From: CAYGZL01 sp964354345
Lineage (GTDB): Bacteria; Chloroflexota; Anaerolineae; Anaerolineales; UBA4823
Direction of reading: 5' to 3'
Assembly (NCBI GenBank): GCA_964354345.1
Contig: CAYGZL010000170.1
Coordinates: 1 to 64,000, forward strand
DNA: 64,000 nt
In this document: piece by piece, positions 7,929 to 15,932 of the stretch
How positions within the stretch are numbered: position 1 is the stretch's first letter
How the letters are laid out: each line of letters opens with the position of its first letter
Translations under genes and position numbers: made by a program
The notes under the pieces: model-generated
Database searches by the model: none
Told to the model about the DNA's origin: nothing
Seen by the model: only the letters and a program-made list of their open reading frames with translations

Positions 7929-9106
7929 ATATCCCCCACACTGAACAAACTCCTGATGATCCCGATCAACTTCCACCCGCTCGCCGCCGCCGGGCGCGCC
8001 GTTTATTAGCGCCGCTGGATGCTGACGAACGAGCCGCATTTCTTGACGAATTCGCTCATCGCGTATCTCCTTCCTTTGATTTTTACTTGTTTTCCCTGCT
8101 CTCTGCCGTTGTGATAAGCCTGGGGATCTGGTTCGATGCGCCGGGTCTATCGGTGCTTGGCGCTATTCTGGCGCCTTTACTGGTGCCGGTGGCTGGTTTG
8201 GCTTTTGGGACAGTCACTGGTTCGATCAAGTTCTTCCTGCGCAGCCTGGTGGGTTTGGTGATTGGCGGTTTGTTCGTATTCCTGGCAGGTTATGGAGTCG
8301 GGATGGCGTTACTATCCTGGACTCCTCCAGCGTCAGGATTTCCTCAAGTGCATTTGTACACACAGCTTTCTTGGTCAAACCTGCTGGTCCTGGCAGTTGG
8401 CGCGATATTAACCGCGGCTGCGATCACCAATCCAGATCGTAGCCCGAGTTTGCCCTCGGTCGCGTTGGCTTATGAGCTTTACCTCCCGCTGACCGCGGCT
8501 GGTTTTGGTCTGGCGCGGGGGGTGCCCGGGCTGTGGCCAGACGGGTTGGTCGTCTTTGCTTTACACCTGGCGTGGGGTGCGTTATTAGGGGCGGTGACTT
8601 TGGCGATCCTGGGTTTTCGCCCGCTTTCTTTATTTGGTTATACCCTGGGGGGTGTTGTCACCCTGTTAGGGGTCATTCTACTGATCATTCTCAGCGGGGC
8701 GGGCGCAGTAATCAGCACCCGCGTAGCGTTACCCACCCTCACTCCGAGCGCTACCTTTACACCTACTTTATCGCCAACATCAACCTCTACCCCTGTTCCC
8801 CCTACGGCGACTTATACTCCAACACCCACATTAACCCCCACTCGAACATCAACGCCGACTTTAACCCCAACCCCCACCCCACGGTTTGCGATCGTCCAGG
8901 CGCAAACTGGAAACGGCGCGAATTACCGCTCCGAACCTGGCGGTAAGATCCTGGGTGTGCTGGCAAACAGTACTGTCGTACAGGTTCTACCCGGCAGTGT
9001 TGAAAAAGATGGTTTGGTATGGGTACAAATTGTGGCGCCTGACAATGTCCAGGGATGGATATTGCAAAGTCTCTTGGTGACGGCGACACCGACGCCAAAA
9101 TCCTAA
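7925..9106 (+). CDS. DUF389-like membrane protein with C-terminal SH3-like domain
   Basis: A 393-residue three-part protein. Residues about 45-255 form a polytopic membrane region with FDAPGLSVLGAILAPLLVPV and ILTAAAITNPD, resembling the DUF389 family, whose function is poorly known. Residues about 271-318 are a Thr/Pro/Ser-rich linker typical of Chloroflexota surface proteins. Residues about 319-385 look like a bacterial SH3-type domain: ANYRSEPGGKILGVL, then VWVQIVAPDNVQGWI, ending at a short T/P tail. The SH3-like domain probably faces outward and may bind the envelope. The gene overlaps the HAD gene by 4 nt and ends facing the cytidine deaminase gene. The membrane-domain family call is moderate, the SH3 call good. 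Confidence 0.7.
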   Translation: MNIPHTEQTPDDPDQLPPARRRRARRLLAPLDADERAAFLDEFAHRVSPSFDFYLFSLLSAVVISLGIWFDAPGLSVLGAILAPLLVPVAGLAFGTVTGSIKFFLRSLVGLVIGGLFVFLAGYGVGMALLSWTPPASGFPQVHLYTQLSWSNLLVLAVGAILTAAAITNPDRSPSLPSVALAYELYLPLTAAGFGLARGVPGLWPDGLVVFALHLAWGALLGAVTLAILGFRPLSLFGYTLGGVVTLLGVILLIILSGAGAVISTRVALPTLTPSATFTPTLSPTSTSTPVPPTATYTPTPTLTPTRTSTPTLTPTPTPRFAIVQAQTGNGANYRSEPGGKILGVLANSTVVQVLPGSVEKDGLVWVQIVAPDNVQGWILQSLLVTATPTPKS

Positions 9107-9139
9107 ACGCCTCTTATTGGATCGGCGCCCAGGGTGTTA

Positions 9140-9550
9140 TCAGATGTCTTTTATGAGATCTGTTGGGCCAAACGCGCCAGGGAGTAAATTCGCCAGACTG
9201 GTTTCCCAGACTACCTCTCCATCTTGATTGGCGACCATAACTAGCATATCTTGGCCAAATTCGGATAAGACCTGGCGACAGGCGCCACAGGGTGAGCCCC
9301 CATTGGCCGTCGCCACGGCAATCGCGACAAACTGGCGCTCTCCCTCCGAGACAGCCTTAAAAACTGCTACCCGTTCGGCACACATACCCGTTGGATAGGC
9401 CGCATTTTCCACATTGACCCCCTCGTAAATTCGACCAGAGGCGGTCAGTAGCGCGGCGCCTACTGGATAATTGGAGTAGGGTGCATAGGCCCATTGCCGG
9501 ACTTCCAGCGCTGAGCGAATCAACTCTTGGCGTAGTTCATCTGTCAACAT
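9140..9550 (-). CDS. cdd: Cytidine deaminase
   Basis: Hydrolytic deamination of cytidine and deoxycytidine to uridine and deoxyuridine, in the cytoplasm. The zinc site is complete: VENAAYPTGMCAERVAVFKA (catalytic Glu after the first Cys) and GGSPCGACRQVL (second and third Cys). Starting at the ATG at 9550 gives 136 residues, the normal length for the homotetrameric type; a longer frame exists upstream but only duplicates coding sequence of the preceding gene. The start lies inside the end of the CBS-domain gene (14-nt overlap), so the two are co-translated. With the nucleoside importer 4 kb away it fits pyrimidine salvage. Confidence 0.93.
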   Translation of the reverse strand: MLTDELRQELIRSALEVRQWAYAPYSNYPVGAALLTASGRIYEGVNVENAAYPTGMCAERVAVFKAVSEGERQFVAIAVATANGGSPCGACRQVLSEFGQDMLVMVANQDGEVVWETSLANLLPGAFGPTDLIKDI

Positions 9551-10820
9551 CCTGATCACCTGATTTTTCGATTTCATGAGGGGTAGTTCGCCAGACGCGT
9601 ACCTTGCGGATTCGCCTGGCACTGACCAGCTCTACTTTAAGGATTAAATTATCATCCTCGATCTGCTCGCCTGCTTCGGGCACATGCCCTAAGCGGCTGT
9701 AGAGATAGCCAGCTAAAGTATCTGCCTGATCATTAGGAAGATGACTGTCCATCAATTCATTAAAGTCATCAATATTGATCCGACCCAGGAACAGATATTC
9801 TCCGTTCGGTAACTCTTGGCAGGGCGATTCTTCGCCCTGGTCATATTCATCCTGGATGTCACCGAGGATTTCTTCGGTAATATTCTCGAGTGTCACCAGG
9901 CCGGTAATACTTCCATATTCATCAACGACAATCGCCATGTGGACATGTCGACTTTGCATTTCAGCCAGTAGTTCATCAACCTTCTTGGTCTCGGGGACGA
10001 AATAAGCTGGTCGGAGCAGACCATGCAGCGAGGTGGGTTGGTTGCCTTGTTTCCAAACGCGTAACAGGTCCTTGGCATACAAAAGGCCGAGTATGTGATC
10101 AATCGTGTCTTCGTAGACAGGTACCCGGGAGTGGCCTGAACTGATAAAAGCCTCGATTGCGCCTGAAACAGGAGTCAGAACGTTCAATGCCAGGATATCC
10201 ATGCGTGGTACCATAATCTCACGGACCAGTGTATCTCCTAGCTGGATGATCGAGTGGATCATCTCTTGTTCGCCTGGCTCAAACACCCCTTCTTGTTGTC
10301 CGGTATCGACCAGGGTAAATAATTCTTTGTCTGTGACAGCCGGTGATACATTCCTGGCTTTTTCTTTCCTCAGGAAGAATTTTAATAAACCTACTACGGG
10401 GGTAGCAAGTCCATAGATCAATTGGGCAAACAGGGTGAGGGAAAGCGCCCATTTATCAGCATTTCCAGAGACCCAGTGGGTTATGAAGTATTCCAGGCAG
10501 AAGAGTATTGCTGCCACCAGCAGGAATAGCCCTGTGATAGCCCACACGTTCAGACTCGTCGTCAGGGGATTATACAGTGCCAGGAAGATACCACCGATGG
10601 ATATCCGCAAGCAGATGAGGACTAAACTCACACTTGCCTGGAGGCGATCTTCTTTTGAGAAAAGATAGAGCGTTCGATTAGCCCACCGTTCTTTCTTTTC
10701 ACGCAGCGTTAACAAGCGTGCATGGCTGGCGTGGGCAAACGCGGCTCGGACAGCCACTGCCGATACATCAAGCAAGGCGATCAGGATCAGGCTGAGAATC
10801 AGGTAGTGGGTTTCAATCAC
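9537..10820 (-). CDS. CorC/HlyC-family CBS-domain membrane protein
   Basis: Membrane protein of 427 residues in the CNNM/CorC class. The N-terminal DUF21-type region has about four hydrophobic segments. Next comes DKELFTLVDTGQQEGVFEPG and the strongly diagnostic VREIMVPRMDILAL, which opens the CBS pair (about residues 205-330; HSRVPVYEDTIDHILGLLY and MAIVVDEYGSITGLVTLENI). A C-terminal CorC_HlyC domain ends the protein. Family members are linked to Mg2+/Co2+ efflux or other ion transport; the actual ion is not readable here. It starts with GTG at 10820, overlapping the last 8 nt of glmU, and its end overlaps cdd. Confidence 0.88.
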   Translation of the reverse strand: MIETHYLILSLILIALLDVSAVAVRAAFAHASHARLLTLREKKERWANRTLYLFSKEDRLQASVSLVLICLRISIGGIFLALYNPLTTSLNVWAITGLFLLVAAILFCLEYFITHWVSGNADKWALSLTLFAQLIYGLATPVVGLLKFFLRKEKARNVSPAVTDKELFTLVDTGQQEGVFEPGEQEMIHSIIQLGDTLVREIMVPRMDILALNVLTPVSGAIEAFISSGHSRVPVYEDTIDHILGLLYAKDLLRVWKQGNQPTSLHGLLRPAYFVPETKKVDELLAEMQSRHVHMAIVVDEYGSITGLVTLENITEEILGDIQDEYDQGEESPCQELPNGEYLFLGRINIDDFNELMDSHLPNDQADTLAGYLYSRLGHVPEAGEQIEDDNLILKVELVSARRIRKVRVWRTTPHEIEKSGDQDVDR

Positions 10821-12165
10821 GTTTCGTTAATTTCCGGATCGCTCGGGCTGGCACACCCACTACCAGGGTATTGGCAGGCACGTTTTTGGTAACCACCGCA
10901 CCTGCTCCCGTGCGCGCCCCTTCGCCGAGTTTAACTGGTGCGACCAACATGGTGTCGCTGCCGATAAATGCATTTGCGCCGATTTCGGTGGGATTCTTTT
11001 TCTCGCCATCAAAATTACAGGTGATCGTGCCCGCGCCAATATTAACATTCGGGCCAATATTGGCATCCCCAATATAGGAAAAGTGTCCCATTTTCGTATC
11101 TGGTCCGAGGTAGGAATTTTTCACCTCGCCAAAGTTGCCTAGATGGACGCCTTGAGCCAGGTGTGATCCACTCCGCAAGTGCCCGAAGGGGCCAATCTCA
11201 ACCTCCTCCTCCAAGATAGCTTCCTCGATAACACTGAAGACCACTTTGCAGCGTCGTCCGATCTGGGAGTTGCAAATGATGGTATTCGGACCAATCAGGC
11301 AGCCCTCTCCAATCGTCGTATCCCCATGCAGGTAGGTATTGGGCCAGATGACCGTATCCTGCCCTAAGGTTACGGTAGGTTCGATGTACGTAGTGTGCGG
11401 ATCAATCAATGTGACGCCGGCTAACAGCCACTTTTCGTTAATTCGCCGACGCATGATCGCCTCTGCTTCAGCCAGGTGAGCGCGGGTGTTAATCCCGATG
11501 AGTTCCTCCGCATCTGGAGCCAGGATTGTCTGAACAGGTTGCCCATCTTGTACTGCAATGGCGACAATATCAGTCAGGTAATATTCTCCCTTTGAGGAAA
11601 GAGGGATCCGGCGCAGAGCTTCCCAAAGCCAATCGGCGGTGAAACAATATATGCTGGTATTCAATTCTCGAATAGCCAGTTGTTCGGGGGTTGCCTGGGG
11701 TTCTTCCACCACGGCCTGCACCTTGCCCGCTGCATCTCGCACGATCCGCCCAAAGCCGTGCGGATCAACTGCGATAACCGTCAGCATCGTCAGTGGACCA
11801 GGGTGAGATTTTTGTGCTGCGACAACCTGGGCAAGTGTCTCGACAGTTAAGAGGGGCATATCCCCGGTTGTGACCAAAACCAGGTCTGTCTGCCCCTTTA
11901 ACAGGCTTTCTGCCTGTAACAAGGCATGCCCTGTGCCTAATTGCGGCTCTTGGATCCCATAGCGCGCCGCCTCGCCGGTGGACTGGCGGATTGCCTCAGC
12001 GTCGTGCCCGATAATCAGAATCGGCGTTTCGCCGGTGGTGGAACGCGCTGCATCAATTCCATATTGGATTAACGGGCGTCCCATCAACGGGTGAAGCACC
12101 TTAGTGAGTTTGGAATGCATCCGTGTGCCTTTGCCAGCGGCCAGGATGACGGCGGTGGTCCTCAT
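10813..12165 (-). CDS. glmU: Bifunctional GlcNAc-1-P uridyltransferase / GlcN-1-P acetyltransferase
   Basis: Makes UDP-N-acetylglucosamine for peptidoglycan in two steps, cytoplasmic, 450 residues. The N-terminal pyrophosphorylase half starts with VILAAGKGTRMHSKLTKVLH, and TTGDMPLL follows as the nucleotide/metal site. The C-terminal half is a left-handed beta helix of hexapeptide repeats (IGEGCLIGPNTIICN, GDANIGPNVNIGAGTITCNF) with the acetyltransferase residues KMGHFSYIGD. The ATG at 12165 has GGAG six bases upstream. Downstream genes overlap. Just upstream lies a strong terminator (12181-12226), so expression must involve read-through or a promoter inside or after that hairpin. Confidence 0.95.
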   Translation of the reverse strand: MRTTAVILAAGKGTRMHSKLTKVLHPLMGRPLIQYGIDAARSTTGETPILIIGHDAEAIRQSTGEAARYGIQEPQLGTGHALLQAESLLKGQTDLVLVTTGDMPLLTVETLAQVVAAQKSHPGPLTMLTVIAVDPHGFGRIVRDAAGKVQAVVEEPQATPEQLAIRELNTSIYCFTADWLWEALRRIPLSSKGEYYLTDIVAIAVQDGQPVQTILAPDAEELIGINTRAHLAEAEAIMRRRINEKWLLAGVTLIDPHTTYIEPTVTLGQDTVIWPNTYLHGDTTIGEGCLIGPNTIICNSQIGRRCKVVFSVIEEAILEEEVEIGPFGHLRSGSHLAQGVHLGNFGEVKNSYLGPDTKMGHFSYIGDANIGPNVNIGAGTITCNFDGEKKNPTEIGANAFIGSDTMLVAPVKLGEGARTGAGAVVTKNVPANTLVVGVPARAIRKLTKRD

Positions 12166-12179
12166 GAAGTCTCCTTCGT

Positions 12180-12226
12180 TAAAAAACAACGAGCGCTGTT
12201 ATGCCGAAACGGCTAACCAGGCTCGT
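12180..12226 (-). terminator. Strong Rho-independent terminator before glmU
   Basis: On the minus strand, ACGAGC (12226-12221) pairs with GCTCGT (12194-12189). Inside it, CTG/CAG, TTA/TAA and GCCG/CGGC pair around a TTT loop with single-base bulges, giving about 16 pairs. TGTTTTTT follows directly. It lies between tRNA-Gln and glmU, with the glmU ribosome-binding site beginning only a few bases after the T-run. It may end the tRNA transcript or act as an attenuator of glmU. Confidence 0.75.
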
Positions 12227-12247
12227 CCTTTGGGTTGAACGGTCAGG

Positions 12248-12318
12248 CTGGGGCGCCCGGATTCGAACCAGGATATACGGATCCAAAGTCCGCTGTGCTA
12301 CCGTTGCACCACGCCCCA
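12248..12318 (-). tRNA. tRNA-Gln (anticodon TTG)
   Basis: A 71-nt cloverleaf. Acceptor stem TGGGGCG/CGCCCCA, D stem GTGC/GCAC, anticodon stem GCGGA/TCCGT around loop CTTTGGA (anticodon TTG, reads CAA), T arm CCTGG-TTCGAAT-CCGGG, discriminator G. The CCA end is not encoded. It lies between the OppF-type ATPase gene and glmU on the same strand. Confidence 0.95.
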
Positions 12319-12346
12319 ATCTTATTAAATACATCCGTTCAAGTTC

Positions 12347-12364
12347 CGCCCGGCCAGCCGGGCG
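12347..12364. repeat. GC-rich 8-bp inverted repeat upstream of tRNA-Gln
   Basis: CGCCCGGC and GCCGGGCG separated by two bases. It sits between the end of the OppF-type gene and tRNA-Gln and just after a predicted tRNA promoter. There is no T-run on the minus side, so it would be a weak terminator or a stem in the tRNA precursor leader. Confidence 0.5.
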
Positions 12365-12370
12365 AGTTGA

Positions 12371-12400
12371 ATTGTATCACAAGCCAGCCCTGACTGGCAA
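12371..12400 (-). promoter_or_regulatory. Predicted promoter of tRNA-Gln
   Basis: Minus-strand TTGCCA (12400-12395), an 18-nt spacer ending in TGA, and TACAAT (12376-12371), i.e. an extended -10. Transcription would begin near 12364 and run through the GC-rich stem into tRNA-Gln. Confidence 0.45.
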
Positions 12401-12408
12401 TATTCAAC

Positions 12409-13422
12409 CTACGCCACGCGCCAGCAAGCTGCCCAGTGATCGGGTTTGACTTCTTTGAGAGGGGGTTCCATTTGTGAACAAGCTGAGATCGCCACCGGAC
12501 AACGGGGGTGGAAGCGGCAGCCTATGGGGGGATTCACAGGGCTGGGTACATCCCCCTGGAGGATGATGCGCTCACGGCGAATCGTCGGATCTGGGATAGG
12601 GATGGCCGACATTAAGGCCTGGGTATACGGGTGGAGAGGGGTTCTAAATAACTCTTCCCGGTCCGTCATCTCTACGATTTTCCCCAGGTACATCACTGCC
12701 ACGCGGTCAGAGATGTGCTCGACAACACTCAGGTTATGGGCGATAAACATATAGGTGAGGTTAAATTCACTCTGTAAGTCCTTTAAAATATTCAGCACCT
12801 GGGATTGTATGGAAACATCTAAAGCAGATACCGGCTCATCCGCGATAATAAATCTGGGCTGGAGGGCCAGAGCACGGGCGATGCCAATGCGCTGGCGTTG
12901 ACCGCCCGAGAATTCATGGGGGTAGCGCCGGGCGTGGTACTCCTCCAGGCCGACCTTTTTGATCGTATCCAGCACAACTTGCCGGCGGGTCTTCTTGTCG
13001 CCAATATGGTGGATTTTCAATCCCTCCCCAATCGACTCGCCCACTGGGATGCGCGGATCCAGGGAGGCGTACGGGTCCTGAAAGATAATTTGCATATTCC
13101 GGCGCATTGCCTTCAGTTCATTCCCGCTTAACTTCAGAATATCCACCCCGTTGAAGTAGATTTCTCCCGCGGTTGGCTCGATCAAGCGCAGCATCGTCCG
13201 CCCAACGGTAGTCTTTCCACAGCCCGACTCGCCCACCAGGCCAAGAGTCTCGCCATCTCGGACAGTGAAGCTCACGTCATCAACTGCCTGTACCCAAGCC
13301 TGCACTCGCTGAAGCAATCCACCCCGCACAGGAAAATGCTTGACCAAATGATTAACCACGACCAGATCTTTCGGTCTATCCTGCAGAATTGCCTTCGTAT
13401 CAGTTTGGGTCTGTTCAGTCAT
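12409..13422 (-). CDS. oppF: Oligopeptide/dipeptide ABC transporter ATPase (OppF type)
   Basis: Cytoplasmic ATPase of a peptide-type importer, 337 residues. Walker [13 protein letters not shown], signature [15 protein letters not shown], Walker [15 protein letters not shown]. At the C-terminus is the Opp/Dpp extension [15 protein letters not shown], whose Cys residues match the Fe-S or metal-binding tail found in this subfamily. The N-terminal [20 protein letters not shown] is characteristic of the OppF/DppF partner. It lies 45 nt after an OppD-type gene, so the two form a heterodimer pair. No permease or binding protein is attached directly; the neighbouring peptide operon may share it. The start codon has only a weak ribosome-binding site. 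Confidence 0.88.
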   Translation of the reverse strand: MTEQTQTDTKAILQDRPKDLVVVNHLVKHFPVRGGLLQRVQAWVQAVDDVSFTVRDGETLGLVGESGCGKTTVGRTMLRLIEPTAGEIYFNGVDILKLSGNELKAMRRNMQIIFQDPYASLDPRIPVGESIGEGLKIHHIGDKKTRRQVVLDTIKKVGLEEYHARRYPHEFSGGQRQRIGIARALALQPRFIIADEPVSALDVSIQSQVLNILKDLQSEFNLTYMFIAHNLSVVEHISDRVAVMYLGKIVEMTDREELFRTPLHPYTQALMSAIPIPDPTIRRERIILQGDVPSPVNPPIGCRFHPRCPVAISACSQMEPPLKEVKPDHWAACWRVA

Positions 13423-13467
13423 TTTGTTTCACTCTTATTAAGGATTATTCTAATCAGTATATGTCTT

Positions 13468-14511
13468 TCAGATTATCCGGTCGCCAAGGGGGGCTTGATG
13501 ATCCGGATGATCCAGGTATAACCAGCATCGTACCGTGTGATTTTTTTCCACGGTTAATAAGTCCGGTTCAGTTTCTGTGCAGATATCAAGGTGATACTGT
13601 TGACGGGCCAGGCAACGTGGCGCGAAGCGACAGCCGGCAGGCAAATTAATCAAATTTGGTACCGAGCCAGGGATGACTTCCAACCGATCCTTTACTTTTC
13701 CCAGCACCGGTATGGAGGCGATCAGGCCCTGGGTATAAGGGTGCAGCGGATGAACGAACAGCCTTTCCACACCGGCTTGTTCGACGATTCGCCCGGCATA
13801 CATCACTGCCACCTCATCCGCCATTTCAGCGATGACGCCCAGGTCGTGGGTGATGAGAATCACAGCAGTCTGCATTTCCCGACGTAAGGCGCGCATCAGA
13901 TCCAAGATTTGAGCCTGGATGGTTACATCCAGGGCTGTCGTCGGCTCATCCGCAATCAGGATTTGAGGGTTCAAGGCTAAGGCCATGGCGATCATCACCC
14001 GCTGAGCCTGACCGCCGGACATTTCATGCGGATAAGCATGCGCCTTGCGGTCGGTGTCGGGGATGCCAACCAGTTTGAACAACTCAACTGCTTTTCCCCA
14101 GGCCTGGTCTTTATTCATCTGCTGATGAATCCTTAAAACCTCAGCCACCTGATCGCCGACTTTAAAAACCGGGTTAAGGCTGCTCTGCGGTTGCTGGAAA
14201 ATCATGGATATGTTATTGCCGCGGATATTGACCAACTCCGCCTCAGGCAACTTCACCAGGTCCTTTCCCTCAAAAATAACTTCACCGGCGATGATTTTTC
14301 CCGGTTGGCTGATCAAGCGCATGATTGAAAGGGAGGTCACACTTTTACCGCAGCCCGACTCGCCCACCAGACCAAGCACTTCACCGCGATGAACGATAAA
14401 ATCGACGCCATCCACCGCCTTAACCACCCCGTCTTCTGTGTAGAAGTATGTTTTCAACCCCTTGACTTCTAATATAATCTCGCGTTGCGACAGCGTTTGA
14501 TCAGAATTCAT
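13468..14511 (-). CDS. oppD: Oligopeptide/dipeptide ABC transporter ATPase (OppD type)
   Basis: Partner of the OppF-type ATPase, 347 residues. Walker [19 protein letters not shown] (the SVT after the Lys is typical of OppD/DppD), Q-loop IFQQPQSSLNPVF, signature MSGGQAQRVMIAMAL, Walker B ILIADEPTTALDVT, and the C-terminal GCRFAPRCLARQQYHLDIC extension. The ATG has GGAGAGG upstream. A hairpin at 14581-14616 separates it from the upstream peptide-transport operon, which already encodes its own ATPase pair. This is thus a second, possibly independently expressed, pair for a related transporter. Confidence 0.88.
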   Translation of the reverse strand: MNSDQTLSQREIILEVKGLKTYFYTEDGVVKAVDGVDFIVHRGEVLGLVGESGCGKSVTSLSIMRLISQPGKIIAGEVIFEGKDLVKLPEAELVNIRGNNISMIFQQPQSSLNPVFKVGDQVAEVLRIHQQMNKDQAWGKAVELFKLVGIPDTDRKAHAYPHEMSGGQAQRVMIAMALALNPQILIADEPTTALDVTIQAQILDLMRALRREMQTAVILITHDLGVIAEMADEVAVMYAGRIVEQAGVERLFVHPLHPYTQGLIASIPVLGKVKDRLEVIPGSVPNLINLPAGCRFAPRCLARQQYHLDICTETEPDLLTVEKNHTVRCWLYLDHPDHQAPLGDRII

Positions 14512-14580
14512 GCAACCTCTCCTTCAGACGAGCAGGATACATCCTAAATAAAACATTTTACTACGGAAACCCATAATCAA

Positions 14581-14616
14581 AACCCGCCTTCACCTTCAGC
14601 GAAGTAAAGACGGGTT
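14581..14616 (-). terminator. Hairpin ending the peptide-transport operon
   Basis: Minus-strand stem AACCCGTCTTTACTTC pairing with GAAGGTGAAGGCGGGTT around a GCTG-type loop, about 15 pairs with mismatches, followed by TTGATTATG. It lies between the small membrane-protein gene and the OppD-type gene. The T-run is poor, so some read-through is expected. Confidence 0.55.
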
Positions 14617-14668
14617 AGCTTGTGTGGCTTCAGGCTGGGATCAACCTGATATCAAGGACTGAAATTTC

Positions 14669-14884
14669 TCAACGGTCTTTTTTCTTCCTGCGATATTCGC
14701 GGACATAAGTGGCTGAGCCGATCATTCCCAGAAAGAGCCCGGCGACGGACGCCGTAAAAGAGAAGAAGTTCAAGAAGAGAGTCGACTCGAGCACGCGAAG
14801 CACTATCAGCCAGGGGAGCATCGCGCCGGACAAGACCAGGAGAAAACCGATCAAGATGAGGATCTCAGGACGTAATGACGGCAT
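14669..14884 (-). CDS. Small two-helix membrane protein
   Basis: A 71-residue protein starting MPSLRPEILILIGFLLV. Two hydrophobic helices (about residues 7-28 and 38-58), and a basic C-terminus YVREYRRKKKDR that should be cytoplasmic. Its start lies 20 nt inside the end of the preceding ATPase gene, so it belongs to the peptide-transport operon and is probably translationally coupled. I do not recognise a named family. It may be an accessory subunit of this transporter; that is inference from position only. Confidence 0.6.
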   Translation of the reverse strand: MPSLRPEILILIGFLLVLSGAMLPWLIVLRVLESTLFLNFFSFTASVAGLFLGMIGSATYVREYRRKKKDR

Positions 14885-15923
14885 CTTTATACAACCAACA
14901 GGCGGTAATATGGTCTTTTTCGGTAATGAGGTCCGGAGGTTCTTGTACCTCACACAATCCTTTAATTACCTTGGTACAACGGGGATGGAAACGGCATCCC
15001 GGCGGTGGTTTAACCAGACTCGGGGGCTCTCCAGACGGCACCTCCTTGAAGGTGGCGGCATTACGAGCGTCCGGATCGGAGGTTGCAGCCAGCAGTGCAT
15101 TCGCGTAAGGGTGTTGAGGATTGCGCAGCAGATCCCCGATCTTGGCTTGCTCGATAATCTTCCCGGCGTACATCACAAAAACCCGTTCCGAGAAGTAACG
15201 CACCGTCGAGAGGTCATGGGTAATATAGATAAAGGATAGTCCGTGGGTTTCCTGTAGACCACGCAATAACCTTAAGATTTCCACGCGCACCGAAGCATCG
15301 AGCATTGAAACGGGTTCGTCTGCTACGATTAATTTAGGTTCGCGAATCATCGCCCGGGCAATGACAACGCGTTGCTGCTGACCACCACTGAGCATGTGCG
15401 GGAATTTCTCTATAAAATCAGATGGCGGAGTCAGCTTGACTTCATTCATCACCTTCTCCATCCGCTGGTTGCGTTCAGCCCTGTCTCGCACCCCACCCAC
15501 AATGAGAGGTTCCTCTAAAATGCGGCGCACAGGCATAAACGGCGCTAAGGCTCCATACGGATCCTGCTGTACGTAGCCAACCTGGGCGCGGTACCAACTC
15601 ATCCCTCTGGAATCTAGGTCGTTCAAATTCTTACCATCGAAGACAACCTTCCCCTGGGTGGGGCGATACAGACCGAGGATTGTCTTCATAAGACTTGTTT
15701 TTCCGCAACCGCTTTCGCCCACCACCGCAATGGCTTCACCCTTGTATAGATTGAAATTGACGCCATCCACGGCTCGCACATAGCCGGCGTGGCCAAATCC
15801 GAAACGACGCAGTTCGAACCAAACGCGGAGATTGTCGATTGTAAGCAATACACCATCTTGACTGGCTTGATTTTCCATTTGTAGTTCCCCAGATTTTTTT
15901 TCGTCGTATGTAGTGTCTGTCAT
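14865..15923 (-). CDS. Peptide-type ABC transporter ATPase (second of the main operon)
   Basis: ATPase of 352 residues in the OppF/DppF branch. Walker [17 protein letters not shown]-loop VQQDPYGALAPF, signature LSGGQQQRVVIARAM, Walker B LIVADEPVSMLDAS, and the metal-tail region [16 protein letters not shown]. The N-terminal RRFGFGHAGYVRAVDGV is unusual compared with the neighbouring OppF-type protein. The ATG follows GGAGCCGGGT. It lies 9 nt downstream of its partner ATPase gene. Together they should energise the two permeases encoded upstream in the same operon. Confidence 0.88.
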   Translation of the reverse strand: MTDTTYDEKKSGELQMENQASQDGVLLTIDNLRVWFELRRFGFGHAGYVRAVDGVNFNLYKGEAIAVVGESGCGKTSLMKTILGLYRPTQGKVVFDGKNLNDLDSRGMSWYRAQVGYVQQDPYGALAPFMPVRRILEEPLIVGGVRDRAERNQRMEKVMNEVKLTPPSDFIEKFPHMLSGGQQQRVVIARAMIREPKLIVADEPVSMLDASVRVEILRLLRGLQETHGLSFIYITHDLSTVRYFSERVFVMYAGKIIEQAKIGDLLRNPQHPYANALLAATSDPDARNAATFKEVPSGEPPSLVKPPPGCRFHPRCTKVIKGLCEVQEPPDLITEKDHITACWLYKDAVITS

Positions 15924-15932
15924 ACCCGGCTC

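Noticed and set aside
8740..8880. Short tandem repeat as a mobile or CRISPR-like array
   Set aside because: It is simply coding sequence for a Thr/Pro/Ser linker. Units are irregular and in frame; there are no spacers.
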